In this document: positions 41,715-50,461 of the stretch, one piece after another
Position numbering within the stretch: the stretch's first letter is position 1
Layout of the letters: the number at the start of each line of letters is the position of its first letter
DNA from: an uncultured Tenacibaculum sp.
Lineage (GTDB): Bacteria > Bacteroidota > Bacteroidia > Flavobacteriales > Flavobacteriaceae
Direction of reading: 5' to 3'
Length of the DNA: 64,000 nt
Assembly: GCF_947502995.1 (NCBI RefSeq)
Contig: NZ_CANNBW010000009.1
Location: 1 to 64,000 of the forward strand
The notes under the pieces: generated by a model
The model's input: only the letters and a program-made list of their open reading frames with translations
Told to the model about the DNA's origin: nothing
Database searches by the model: none
Program-made: the position numbers and the translations under genes

Positions 41715-44072
41715 ATGAATACTAAAGTAATAATCCTAGTTTTAGGATTAATATTAGCTTGTGTACATATTTCAGCACAAAAAATATATAAAGGAAAAGT
41801 AGTAGACGCAAATCAAAATCCTATTTTTGGAGCTTCAGTAATCTTAGTAAAAAACTCAAAAAGAGGTGTTGCTACAGATTTTGAAGGTGGATTTATGATT
41901 AAGCTTAGTGATAATCGAGTGAAAATTTCGATGGTCGGTTTTGTTACTAAAACTGTAAAATTATCATCAGAATTTAACACAATTATTTTACAAGAAAATC
42001 TTCAAAATTTAGATGAAGTTATTGTATCGGCAAGTAGAGAAATTCAGCAAAGAAGAGAAGTTCCTGCTTCTATTGGAGTTTTAACAAGTAAGCAAATTGA
42101 AGAAACAAAAGCTTTCGGAATTGAACAATTAGTAAATCAAGTTCCTGGAGTTTTTATGAGTTCTTCAAAAGCAGCGAGTAACGAACAACATTTTATGGCA
42201 GTTCGTTCTCCTATTTCAACGAGATCTTTATTCCTATATGTTGAAGACGGATTACCAATTCGTCCTGTAGCTGTGTTTAATCACAATGCATTATTGGAAA
42301 TGAACAATACTACCTTCGAAAAAGTAGAAGTTTTAAAAGGCCCGGCTTCTAGTATTTACGGAAGCGAAGCTATCGGTGGAAGTTTTAATTTTATTACAAA
42401 ATCACCTAGAAAAGATTTTGGAGGTTCTGTAAGCATTCAAGGAAACGATCTTGGAATTACAAGATATGAGGCAGAAGCTTCTACAACTGCAAATGAGAAA
42501 TACGGATTTTATGTTGGAGGACATTATATTCAAAGAAATAATGGTCCTGTTGGGCATTCAGATTATGAAAAATTTGCCATCACATTTAAGAATGAAAATA
42601 ATTTCTCTGAAACTTTACGTTGGATAAATTCAGTAAGTTTTATCGATTACAGGTCAGATATGACTGGTTCTATTTCTGAACAAAACTTTTTAGCTGGAAA
42701 CTATGAAAGCGATCAAACATTTACAGAACGTGAAGCACAAGCATTACGTTTTAGATCTACTTTAGAGAAGGTTTGGAACGATCGAAATAAAACTTCTGTG
42801 AATTTTATTTACAGAAACAACATCATGAATCAACTTCCATCGTATCGAGTTCGTCAAGATAGAAACATGGGCCAATTAACAGGAACAGGTTCGGGTGAAA
42901 TTAATTCAAATCAATTTAGAAGTTATGTTGGTTTAATTCAACATAAATTAGATTTTAATTTTAAAGATGCTTCTTTAGTAGTAGGAGCTACAGCTGATTT
43001 TTCTCCGCAAGATTATGTTGCAGAAACTTTAGATGTGGTTGTAGATACACAAACAGGAAAGAACATCGATTTTACAATAAATTCTGGAGATTACATTTTA
43101 AATTATAATGCTGATATTTTTAATTATGCAGGATATGCACAGTTCGAAATTTCACCAATTGAAGCTTTAAAAGTGACAGCAGCTGTTCGTTTCGATGAGT
43201 TTAGTTACGATTATAATAATTTAATTGAAAGTCAGGCAGGAGTTGTAGATACTAAAGTAAATTATAGTAGTGTAGCACCGAAATTTGGACTAAACTATAA
43301 CGTGAATAAGAACTTAGGTTTCTATAGCAATTACTCAAAAGGATTTACACCACCACAAACATCAACATTATTCAGAAATAGCAGAAACAGTAATACAGGT
43401 GCTACAATTTTCGATTTAAAACCAGCGAAGTTCGATAACTACGAAGTTGGAGGATATTTTACAATTCCATCGAAATTAAAAGTAGATGTAGCTGTATACA
43501 GATTAGATGGAACAGATCGATTAATTTCTCTTAGAGATGTGTCGGGAGATTTTGTTCAGTTAAATGCTGGTAAAACAAGATCGCAAGGTGTAGAACTTGG
43601 TCTTAAATATCAAATATTAGAAAATCTTTCGGTGAATTATAGCGGAAGTTATGCAACACATAAATACATTTCGTTTTTCGATAATGGTGTAGATTATTCA
43701 AATACAGATATGCAAACAGCACCAAATTACCTATCGATGTCTAATATTACGTACAAGCCGCTAAATAATTTAACATTAACGTTAGAGCACGAGCAAGTTG
43801 GAAGTTACAATACAAGTTTCGAAAATCAAGTAGTTGTTGGAACTGATACTGCAGGAAATGATATTTTAGGAACATCAACTTACGATGGACATCACGTGTT
43901 CAATTTCAGAGGAAGTTTTAAGTTCTATGATTTTGAATTCTGGGGACAAGCACTAAATATTTTTGATGAATTATATGCTGTGCGAGCTAGCTATAATGTC
44001 TGGAGAAGAGAAAATAGCTATAGTATCGGTAATCCTAGAGCTTTTCATTTTGGAGTGAAGTATAACTTTTAA
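41715..44072 (+). CDS. TonB-dependent receptor with carboxypeptidase-like domain
   Basis: A 785-residue outer-membrane receptor powered by TonB. After the signal peptide (to about residue 21), a carboxypeptidase-like regulatory domain spans about 22-100 (GKVVDANQNPIFGASVILVK). The plug domain includes IGVLTSKQIEETKAFGIEQL and VLKGPASSIYGSEAIGGSFN (about 120-230). The 22-strand barrel fills the rest, ending in HFGVKYNF. It resembles siderophore or metal-chelate receptors. The downstream PepSY protein (2-base gap) and the upstream Met-rich protein support metal uptake; the ligand is unknown. Confidence 0.92.
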   Translation: MNTKVIILVLGLILACVHISAQKIYKGKVVDANQNPIFGASVILVKNSKRGVATDFEGGFMIKLSDNRVKISMVGFVTKTVKLSSEFNTIILQENLQNLDEVIVSASREIQQRREVPASIGVLTSKQIEETKAFGIEQLVNQVPGVFMSSSKAASNEQHFMAVRSPISTRSLFLYVEDGLPIRPVAVFNHNALLEMNNTTFEKVEVLKGPASSIYGSEAIGGSFNFITKSPRKDFGGSVSIQGNDLGITRYEAEASTTANEKYGFYVGGHYIQRNNGPVGHSDYEKFAITFKNENNFSETLRWINSVSFIDYRSDMTGSISEQNFLAGNYESDQTFTEREAQALRFRSTLEKVWNDRNKTSVNFIYRNNIMNQLPSYRVRQDRNMGQLTGTGSGEINSNQFRSYVGLIQHKLDFNFKDASLVVGATADFSPQDYVAETLDVVVDTQTGKNIDFTINSGDYILNYNADIFNYAGYAQFEISPIEALKVTAAVRFDEFSYDYNNLIESQAGVVDTKVNYSSVAPKFGLNYNVNKNLGFYSNYSKGFTPPQTSTLFRNSRNSNTGATIFDLKPAKFDNYEVGGYFTIPSKLKVDVAVYRLDGTDRLISLRDVSGDFVQLNAGKTRSQGVELGLKYQILENLSVNYSGSYATHKYISFFDNGVDYSNTDMQTAPNYLSMSNITYKPLNNLTLTLEHEQVGSYNTSFENQVVVGTDTAGNDILGTSTYDGHHVFNFRGSFKFYDFEFWGQALNIFDELYAVRASYNVWRRENSYSIGNPRAFHFGVKYNF

Positions 44073-44074
44073 AA

Positions 44075-45316
44075 ATGAAAAATAGAAAATTAAATCAATG
44101 GTTATGGAAATGGCACTTCATTGCAGGTATCATTTCCTTGCCGTTTGTAATTGTTTTGTCAATTACAGGTGGAATCTACTTGTTTAAATCAGATGTAGAA
44201 AACGAAGTTATTCAAGGAATACAAAGAGTAATTTCTGAAGAAAAAAGTGAACGATTGAGTTATGATCAACAATGGGAGATCGCTCAGAAAAACTCTAAAA
44301 GAAAATTAAATTCAGTAGTTCTTGATGAAACTGATCTTAGTACTGAATTTATTGCTGGAAGATTTGGAGGAAAACAATCTGTATATATTAATCCGTATTC
44401 AGGAGACGTTTCGGGTACTTTTCAAGCAAAAGATACTTGGATGTATTCCGTAAGAAAGTTACATGGTGAACTTTTGGGAGGAAAAGTAGGAACGAAAGTA
44501 GTTGAGCTTATTGCAAGCTGGATGGTCATTTTAATTTTATCAGGTTTATACATTTGGTTTCCTTTTGTAAGAGGAATTAAAGGTGTTTTTACAGTACGAT
44601 TAAAAGAAGGAAAGAGAATTCTTTTTAGAGATTTACATGCAGTTACTGGTTTCTGGATTTCTATTTTATTACTGATCGTTTTAGCAGGAGGTTTTCCTTG
44701 GACAGATGTTTTTGGAGGGAATTTTAAGAAAGTTCAGAGATGGACAAATACTGGGTATCCTAAAACCTGGAGTGGTCGTGGATTAACTTCTACAGTTAAA
44801 GAAAAAAGATTGTCTTTAGATGAAATGATCAATATTGCAAATGCACAAAATTTGCCAGGCAGAATTACAATAGGTTTGCCAAAATCAGCAAAAAGTACAT
44901 TCTCAATTTCAAATAAAGCATTTCCGCTTGCTGAACAAAAAATGATGCACTTCGATCAATATTCTGGTGAACTAGTTAAGTCTCATAGTTGGAGTGATGT
45001 TGGAGTCTTAATGCGAGCTAGAATGTGGTTAATGGCTTTTCATCAAGGAGAGTTTGGCGGGTGGAATTGGTACTTAATGTTTGCCATAGCAATGTTATTA
45101 ACTTTAATGAGTACTGCGGCAATTTTCTCTTATGTATTCAGAAAACAAAAAGGAAAATTGAGTGTGCCTAAATCACCAAAGAGTTTCAAACAAAACTATG
45201 GTTTAGTCATTGCAATACTATTTTTAGGGGTAATCTTTCCTTTATTCGGAATAAGTATTGTATTGATTTGTTTATCAGAGTTTTTAAAAGGGAGGGTGAT
45301 TTCTGTAAAATCATGA
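44075..45316 (+). CDS. PepSY-associated transmembrane protein, possible metal reductase
   Basis: A 413-residue inner-membrane protein of the PepSY_TM family. Four main helices are visible (about 20-40, 138-160, 187-210, and 330-355), with another near the C-terminus. Conserved segments are NQWLWKWHFIAGIISLPFVI, VRKLHGELLGGKVG, FRDLHAVTGFWISILLLIVLA (split helix) and MAFHQGEFGGWNWY; the His residues near the helices are thought to bind haem in related ferric reductases. It follows the TonB receptor by 2 bases, consistent with reducing or releasing an imported metal. The reductase role is inferred. Confidence 0.8.
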   Translation: MKNRKLNQWLWKWHFIAGIISLPFVIVLSITGGIYLFKSDVENEVIQGIQRVISEEKSERLSYDQQWEIAQKNSKRKLNSVVLDETDLSTEFIAGRFGGKQSVYINPYSGDVSGTFQAKDTWMYSVRKLHGELLGGKVGTKVVELIASWMVILILSGLYIWFPFVRGIKGVFTVRLKEGKRILFRDLHAVTGFWISILLLIVLAGGFPWTDVFGGNFKKVQRWTNTGYPKTWSGRGLTSTVKEKRLSLDEMINIANAQNLPGRITIGLPKSAKSTFSISNKAFPLAEQKMMHFDQYSGELVKSHSWSDVGVLMRARMWLMAFHQGEFGGWNWYLMFAIAMLLTLMSTAAIFSYVFRKQKGKLSVPKSPKSFKQNYGLVIAILFLGVIFPLFGISIVLICLSEFLKGRVISVKS

Positions 45317-45401
45317 TTTTCACAAAATTTTAATAAAGTTAGGTGTAAGGTTTTATAAATTATAGGACGAACCCTTAAATTATAATTTAAAACAATCAAT
45401 C

Positions 45402-45944
45402 ATGAAAAAATCGATTTTATCAATTATTGTGTTTGCTGTAGCTTTAGTGTTTTCAACAGAAGCTTTTGGGCAGGAGTTTCTTGAGTTAGATAAAAGTCCA
45501 ATGGATGCTTCAGTTTATCCGACAAGTAAAAGAGTTTTAGATAAGTTAGTAAAAGTTGTATACAGCCGTCCATTTTTAAAAGGAAGATCATTAGCTAAAT
45601 TGGCTCCTGCTGGGAAAGTATGGAGAACAGGTGCTAATGAAGCAGCAGAAATTACATTTTATAAAGATGTTACTTTTGGAGGTAAACCTGTAAAAGCTGG
45701 TACTTATTCTTTATTTGCTATTCCAGGTGATAAAGAATGGACAATTATTTTAAATACAACTTTAAATGTTTGGGGATCTTATTTCTACAATCAAAGTGAA
45801 GATTTGGTTAGAGTTACAGGGAAAGTTTCTACATCGAATACGTCATTAGAAAATTTCTCTATTGTTTTTGATGGAAAAGGAGAAAATGCAAACATGCACT
45901 TAGGATGGGGAACTACTGTTGTATCAGTTCCTGTAAAAGGATAA
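45402..45944 (+). CDS. DUF2911-family exported protein
   Basis: A 180-residue protein with a signal peptide ending TEAFGQ, then the DUF2911 region. Conserved stretches are KVVYSRPFLKGRSL, VWRTGANEAAEITF, VKAGTYSLFAIPG, and NVWGSYFYNQSEDLVRV. The function is unknown, and the family is frequent in Bacteroidota periplasm. It lies 85 bases after the PepSY gene on the same strand with a separate AT-rich region, so a separate transcript is likely. A stem-loop shared with the converging DinB gene follows. Confidence 0.8.
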   Translation: MKKSILSIIVFAVALVFSTEAFGQEFLELDKSPMDASVYPTSKRVLDKLVKVVYSRPFLKGRSLAKLAPAGKVWRTGANEAAEITFYKDVTFGGKPVKAGTYSLFAIPGDKEWTIILNTTLNVWGSYFYNQSEDLVRVTGKVSTSNTSLENFSIVFDGKGENANMHLGWGTTVVSVPVKG

Positions 45945-45972
45945 TGTTTTAAGTGTTTTTAATAGAAAGAAA

Positions 45973-46025
45973 ACAATCTCATATTAATAATAATTAGCAA
46001 TGTATTTATATGAGATTGTGTTTTG
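45973..46025. terminator. Bidirectional hairpin between DUF2911 and DinB genes
   Basis: ACAATCTCATAT (45973-45984) pairs with ATATGAGATTGT (46008-46019), a perfect 12-bp stem with a 23-base loop, and a short T-run follows. It lies between two converging genes. The long loop makes it a weaker terminator than the others listed. Confidence 0.6.
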
Positions 46026-46034
46026 CCATTATAC

Positions 46035-46541
46035 TTAAGATATTCTATTTAATATTATTTTTATTTGACCTTGATGACTTATTTCATCATCTATGATATG
46101 ACGTAACAAATAATAGTTATTACCAAGAATTTCTCCATTATTTGTTTTAACTTTTTTAAATAACCAGTTATCATCTACTTTTCTTAGAGATAATAGAGTT
46201 TCTTTTCTGAATTTATTTAAATATTTAAAGTAGTAATCAAATTCGTAACCATATACAAGTCTTTTATTCATGTTAAATGGAGCAGCTCTACTGATTTCTT
46301 CAAATACTTTTTCATCGAAATCATCATAACTGAAATTATTTAGTAAAAACTTGAATTCTAATGCTGCTATGTGTAAAAGTAGTGTGCCAATACTATTGCT
46401 CATAGAATCAAAATTAAAGTCCAAATTTTCTTGTGATAAATTTCTTGTTAACTTTATTAAGTTCTCTCTAGTATAAATCATTTGGTTAACTAAAATCCCT
46501 ACTTGATTACTATAACCTTTAGAGGAAATAATTTCATTCAT
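46035..46541 (-). CDS. DinB-family protein
   Basis: A 168-residue four-helix-bundle protein of the DinB/YfiT superfamily, whose members often use three His to bind a metal and act as thiol-dependent transferases. LLLHIAALEFKFL supplies the first His region. RHIIDDEISHQGQIKIIL supplies the later His residues (HIID and SHQGQ). It is downstream of the lanthipeptide precursor on the same strand, but a strong terminator separates them. Its link to the peptide pathway is therefore only positional. The thiol cofactor and substrate are unknown. Confidence 0.75.
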   Translation of the reverse strand: MNEIISSKGYSNQVGILVNQMIYTRENLIKLTRNLSQENLDFNFDSMSNSIGTLLLHIAALEFKFLLNNFSYDDFDEKVFEEISRAAPFNMNKRLVYGYEFDYYFKYLNKFRKETLLSLRKVDDNWLFKKVKTNNGEILGNNYYLLRHIIDDEISHQGQIKIILNRIS

Positions 46542-46564
46542 ATAAAATAATAGTTTATTATATG

Positions 46565-46598
46565 TAAAAAAACATCACTTATTTTAATAAGTGATGTT
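46565..46598 (-). terminator. Intrinsic terminator after the lanthipeptide precursor
   Basis: On the minus strand AAACATCACTTATT pairs with AATAAGTGATGTTT (arms 46584-46597 and 46570-46583 region) with a tight loop, followed by a run of Ts. It lies 35 bases downstream of the precursor stop and insulates it from the DinB gene, so the precursor is made from its own short mRNA. Confidence 0.9.
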
Positions 46599-46632
46599 TC
46601 TTATAGTTTTTTCAAGTTAAGATAAATAAATC

Positions 46633-46830
46633 TTATCTACCTTGATCTCTAATGTCAGTGTCTTTAGTCCCTTCAGACCACTGGCATACACCTTCAAAAG
46701 ATAAACGACACATTGCACCATAAGTTCGCACTTCTTTAAAATCAGTTGTTGCAGCACCACCTTTAATTTTACTTGCTTGTAAGTCTGAAATTACTTCTTT
46801 GTTTAGGTTTAATTTGAATTTTTTTTTCAT
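46633..46830 (-). CDS. Class I lanthipeptide precursor peptide
   Basis: A 65-residue precursor. Residues 1-25 are the leader: MKKKFKLNLNKEVISDLQ carries the F/L-x-LNK-like box used for LanB/LanC docking, and the end is IKGG (Gly24-Gly25). The 40-residue core has two Cys (41 and 49) and Ser/Thr at 28, 29, 36, 44, 52, 55 and 58. Thr36 and Ser44 each lie five residues before a Cys, giving two equal predicted rings, Thr36-Cys41 and Ser44-Cys49. It is divergent from the LanC/LanB genes across a 154-base gap. The type is well supported; the ring pattern is predicted. Confidence 0.85.
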   Translation of the reverse strand: MKKKFKLNLNKEVISDLQASKIKGGAATTDFKEVRTYGAMCRLSFEGVCQWSEGTKDTDIRDQGR

Positions 46831-46929
46831 AATAATTAATATTTAAATTTATTTAATATTAGAAATTGTCTAGGCTTAATTGATAAAACCTGAGAAGGTG
46901 AAAATTAATTTATAAATTTAAATTGAAGT

Positions 46930-46960
46930 TTTGTTCTCTATAACAATTTTTCTAATATTG
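46930..46960 (+). promoter_or_regulatory. Promoter of the lanC-lanB genes
   Basis: TTTG (46930-46933) and TAATATTG (46953-46960, one mismatch to TAnnTTTG) are separated by 19 bases. Transcription would begin near 46967, giving a short leader before the TTG start at 46985. This supports that start and a single modification-enzyme operon. Confidence 0.65.
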
Positions 46961-46984
46961 CGACAATATATAAAAAAATAAATA

Positions 46985-48205
46985 TTGGAAAGAGAGAAAT
47001 TAGAAAAAAAACTACATGAAATTTATGAAATTCTCAAAATAAAATATAAGAACGAGAAGGAAATAGGTGTTTTATCTGGATTGTCAGGTATTTCACTTTT
47101 TTTCTTTTATTATTCAAAAGTTTTTAATTCAAATAAAAGTTTATTAACAGGAATCAATATTCTAGAAAGTTGTGAATCAATAATTAATAAAGAAAACTTT
47201 AAAAATACCTTTTGTTCAGGTTTAGGTGGCTTTGGATGGGTTTTAGAACATTTATCCTCTGAAGGTTTTTTAGAACCTGATAATTGTTTACCTGTAGAAG
47301 TCGAAGATTATTTATACGATATAATGATGTTTGAGATGAGTAAAGGAAATTATGATTTCTTACATGGTAGTTTAGGATATGCGTTTTATTTTCTTAAAAG
47401 AAGAAAAAATCCTGAAAATAGTAATAATGATAGGGATAGGTATAATTTAATATTATTTGAATTTATTTCTTTATTAGAAAAATCTGCAACTATAATAGAT
47501 GAGAATAATATAAAATGGGATTCAATTATATTATCAAGAAATAATAAAACAAAAGAAGTTTATAATCTAGGATTATCACATGGAGTTCCAAGTATTATTA
47601 GATTTTTGACTAAGCTTTGTGAAATCGAAGAATTTGAAATGACTTCTAAAAAATTATTGCAAAAAACAGTTAATTACTTAATTCAATTTAAAAATGATTC
47701 TAATAACAAAATCTCCTTGTATCCACATTGGATAGATAATGGAAAAAATGAACCTATAAAAGGAGGTAGACTAGCTTGGTGTTATGGAGATTTAGGAATT
47801 GGTGTCAGTTTATGGTATGCCTCAAAAGTGTTAAATGACTCTGGCTTAAAAAAAGAATCACTTAACATATTGGAACATTCATCTAAAAGAAGAGATTATA
47901 CCGAAACATATGTAAAAGACGCAGGAGTTTGTCACGGATCTTTTGGGAATGCAATTATATTTCAAAGAATGTTTAAAGAAACAGGAAGTCCAATTTTTAA
48001 AAAAGCAACTAAATTTTGGATCAATGATGGTTTAAGTAGAAGTGATTATAAAAACGGTTATGCAGGATTTATGCAAATAAATAACGAAGGAAATACGTAT
48101 ACTGATTTATCATTGCTAGAAGGAATTTCGGGTATAGGATTGTCTATTATGATTTATCTTACTAAGAGTAATGATAAATGGGATGAATGTTTATTAATAA
48201 GTTAA
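46985..48205 (+). CDS. LanC-type lanthionine cyclase
   Basis: A 406-residue LanC-like zinc enzyme that adds Cys thiols to dehydrated Ser/Thr, forming lanthionine rings. The zinc ligands are intact: Cys266 in RLAWCYGDLG, and Cys316-His317 in GVCHGSFG. His199 in GLSHG matches the catalytic His of NisC. Repeated GLSG and GxxG segments fit the alpha/alpha barrel. Length agrees with NisC (414). The start is a TTG at 46985, supported by the promoter 25 bases upstream. lanB follows directly after the stop. Confidence 0.9.
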   Translation: MEREKLEKKLHEIYEILKIKYKNEKEIGVLSGLSGISLFFFYYSKVFNSNKSLLTGINILESCESIINKENFKNTFCSGLGGFGWVLEHLSSEGFLEPDNCLPVEVEDYLYDIMMFEMSKGNYDFLHGSLGYAFYFLKRRKNPENSNNDRDRYNLILFEFISLLEKSATIIDENNIKWDSIILSRNNKTKEVYNLGLSHGVPSIIRFLTKLCEIEEFEMTSKKLLQKTVNYLIQFKNDSNNKISLYPHWIDNGKNEPIKGGRLAWCYGDLGIGVSLWYASKVLNDSGLKKESLNILEHSSKRRDYTETYVKDAGVCHGSFGNAIIFQRMFKETGSPIFKKATKFWINDGLSRSDYKNGYAGFMQINNEGNTYTDLSLLEGISGIGLSIMIYLTKSNDKWDECLLIS

Positions 48206-50461
48206 ATGATGAGTAAAAAGAACCCATACAAGAGTTTTTCTAATTACGTTCTTAGAACCCCACTTTTTCCTTTAAGCTTTTTTGAGGATTTCACATCAAA
48301 GAGTGAAATATCTAAAGCAGATTGTGAAAGAATATGGAAAATGCCTGCTGTAAAAGAATCCTTTTTTTTAGCTTCTCCTGATTTAGTTAAAGAAGTTACA
48401 AAATGGATGAAGGGAGAAAAATTAGATATAAAAAAAGAAAATAAGCTAAAGTATTCTTTTCTTAAGTATATATCTAGAATGTCAACTAGGTGTACACCTT
48501 TCGGTTTGTTTGCAGGTTGTTCTTTAGGTAATTTTGATGATAAAACAGCAATAAATCTATATAAAGGAACATTTAATCAAAGACATACCAGGTTTGATAT
48601 GAATTATCTTGTAGCACTAGCTCAAGATTTAGTGAAAAATATAAAGATTAAAAATCAATTGCTTTTTTATCCAAATTCAAGTATTTATGAAGTAGGAGAT
48701 AGGTTAAGATATGTTGAATATAATTATGTTGAGGGTAAGAGGCATCATCAAATTGCGGAAGTAGATAACTCTATCTATCTTGAGGAAATACTTTTTAAAG
48801 CATCAAAAGGAGTCTTATTATCTGATATAATTTCTATGCTTTTGAAGTATGATGTTTCTTTCGAAGAAGCGGATTTTTTTGTAGATCAATTAGTGGATAG
48901 TCAGATACTAATTAGTGAATTAGAACCTTCAGTTTCTGGTCCAGAGTTTTTTGAACAAATGTTTTCTGTTTTAGAATCATTAGACGGAATTGATGACATC
49001 ATAAAAATATTAAGAGAGGTTAGTGTTAAAATATCGAAATTAGATAAAAAAATAGGTAATGATTTAGAATTATACTACGAGATTATTAATAAATTGAAAG
49101 AGTTAAACATTGATTTTGATGTTAAATATTTATTTCAATCAGATATGGTTACAAATACAATATCTAATACTTTAGATCAAAAAATCATAAATGATATAAA
49201 AAAAGGATTTATATTTTTAAGCAAGCTTACAGCATACCCAAAAAAACAAAGTGATCTTCATAAATTTAAAGAAGCATTTTATGATAGATATGAAAATGAA
49301 GAAGTAAAGTTATCAACAGCATTGGATGTAGAGTTAGGCATAGGTTATATTCAAAATAATGGAATAACAGATGTAAATCCTTTAGTAGATGATTTAATGT
49401 TAACAACTAAGTATTCTAATAAAGATTTTTTAGATATTAAATGGAGTCCAATTTATAGTGAGTTTGTTCAATTAATAAATAAAGCTTTAAAAAATAATGA
49501 TTACATTATAAAATTAACAGATAGAGATTTTAAAGATTTTGATGCTGATTTAAATAATCTTCCAGATACAATTTCTACGATCGTAGAAATTGTTGAAAAA
49601 GATAAAATTAGGTTTAGTGGTGCAGGAGGCTCAAGTGCAGCTAATATATTAGGACGTTTTTGTCATAGTAATCAAGAAATAAAATCTTATGTAGAGCAAA
49701 TCATTAATGTTGAAACAAAAATGACGAAGGATAAAATTTTAGCTGAGATAGTTCACCTACCAGAATCTAGAATGGGAAATATTTTATGTCGTCCTGATTT
49801 TCGATCCTTTGAAATTCCATATTTGGCAAAATCTTTAAAATCTAGTGATAAAACAATCTATCTTGAAGATTTAATGATTTCTGCAAAAAATAAGAATAAA
49901 GTAAAATTATTTTCCAAGAAATATAATAAAGAAATAATACCACGTTTAACTTCTGCTCATAATTACAGAAATAATTCTTTACCAGTTTATCATTTCTTAT
50001 CAGATATGCAGTTACAGGATATTAATGGTTTGGGACTAGATTTAGGCCCTGTAATTCGTGAATATGAATTCATACCTAGGATAGAATATAATAATCTTAT
50101 TTTAAGTGAAGCTACTTGGAATTTATCAAGAAAACATCTACAATCATTAATAAAGTTAATTGACGAAAGTGATGAATTACGAAAAAAAGTGAATTTATTT
50201 AAGAAAGACTTAAAAGTGCCTGATTATGTAAAGTTGGTTGATGGAGATAATGAATTATTAATTAATTTAAATAATTTGACTTCTATTAAAATGTTTTTAA
50301 ATACAGTCAAAAATAGAGAAAGAGTTACTTTAAAAGAGTTTCTATTTTCTGAAAAGTCAATTATAACTGATAAACATAAGGGGGTGTATACAAATCAAGT
50401 AGTTGTTTCATTTTACAATGAAGAAAAATTAAAAAATATTGAAAAACAAAAAAGACAATAA
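48206..50461 (+). CDS. Lantibiotic dehydratase, LanB N-terminal (glutamylation) part
   Basis: A 751-residue protein matching the N-terminal glutamylation domain of LanB enzymes, which use Glu-tRNA to activate Ser/Thr for dehydration. Recognisable segments are MSTRCTPFGLFAGCSLG (conserved across LanB), FDMNYLVALAQDL, and late LLCRPDFRSFEIPYLAKS-like RMGNILCRPDFRSFEIPYL. A full LanB is about 1000 residues; the C-terminal elimination domain is absent and is encoded by the next, overlapping gene. A second ATG lies one codon in. It begins immediately after lanC. Confidence 0.9.
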   Translation: MMSKKNPYKSFSNYVLRTPLFPLSFFEDFTSKSEISKADCERIWKMPAVKESFFLASPDLVKEVTKWMKGEKLDIKKENKLKYSFLKYISRMSTRCTPFGLFAGCSLGNFDDKTAINLYKGTFNQRHTRFDMNYLVALAQDLVKNIKIKNQLLFYPNSSIYEVGDRLRYVEYNYVEGKRHHQIAEVDNSIYLEEILFKASKGVLLSDIISMLLKYDVSFEEADFFVDQLVDSQILISELEPSVSGPEFFEQMFSVLESLDGIDDIIKILREVSVKISKLDKKIGNDLELYYEIINKLKELNIDFDVKYLFQSDMVTNTISNTLDQKIINDIKKGFIFLSKLTAYPKKQSDLHKFKEAFYDRYENEEVKLSTALDVELGIGYIQNNGITDVNPLVDDLMLTTKYSNKDFLDIKWSPIYSEFVQLINKALKNNDYIIKLTDRDFKDFDADLNNLPDTISTIVEIVEKDKIRFSGAGGSSAANILGRFCHSNQEIKSYVEQIINVETKMTKDKILAEIVHLPESRMGNILCRPDFRSFEIPYLAKSLKSSDKTIYLEDLMISAKNKNKVKLFSKKYNKEIIPRLTSAHNYRNNSLPVYHFLSDMQLQDINGLGLDLGPVIREYEFIPRIEYNNLILSEATWNLSRKHLQSLIKLIDESDELRKKVNLFKKDLKVPDYVKLVDGDNELLINLNNLTSIKMFLNTVKNRERVTLKEFLFSEKSIITDKHKGVYTNQVVVSFYNEEKLKNIEKQKRQ

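Noticed and set aside
46035..46541. DinB-family gene as part of the lanthipeptide pathway
   Set aside because: A strong terminator separates it from the precursor, and DinB proteins are common standalone genes; the link is only positional.
46565..46598. Hairpin seen as a possible attachment or recombination site beside the lanthipeptide locus
   Set aside because: It has the stem and T-run of an intrinsic terminator and no partner copy elsewhere in the window.
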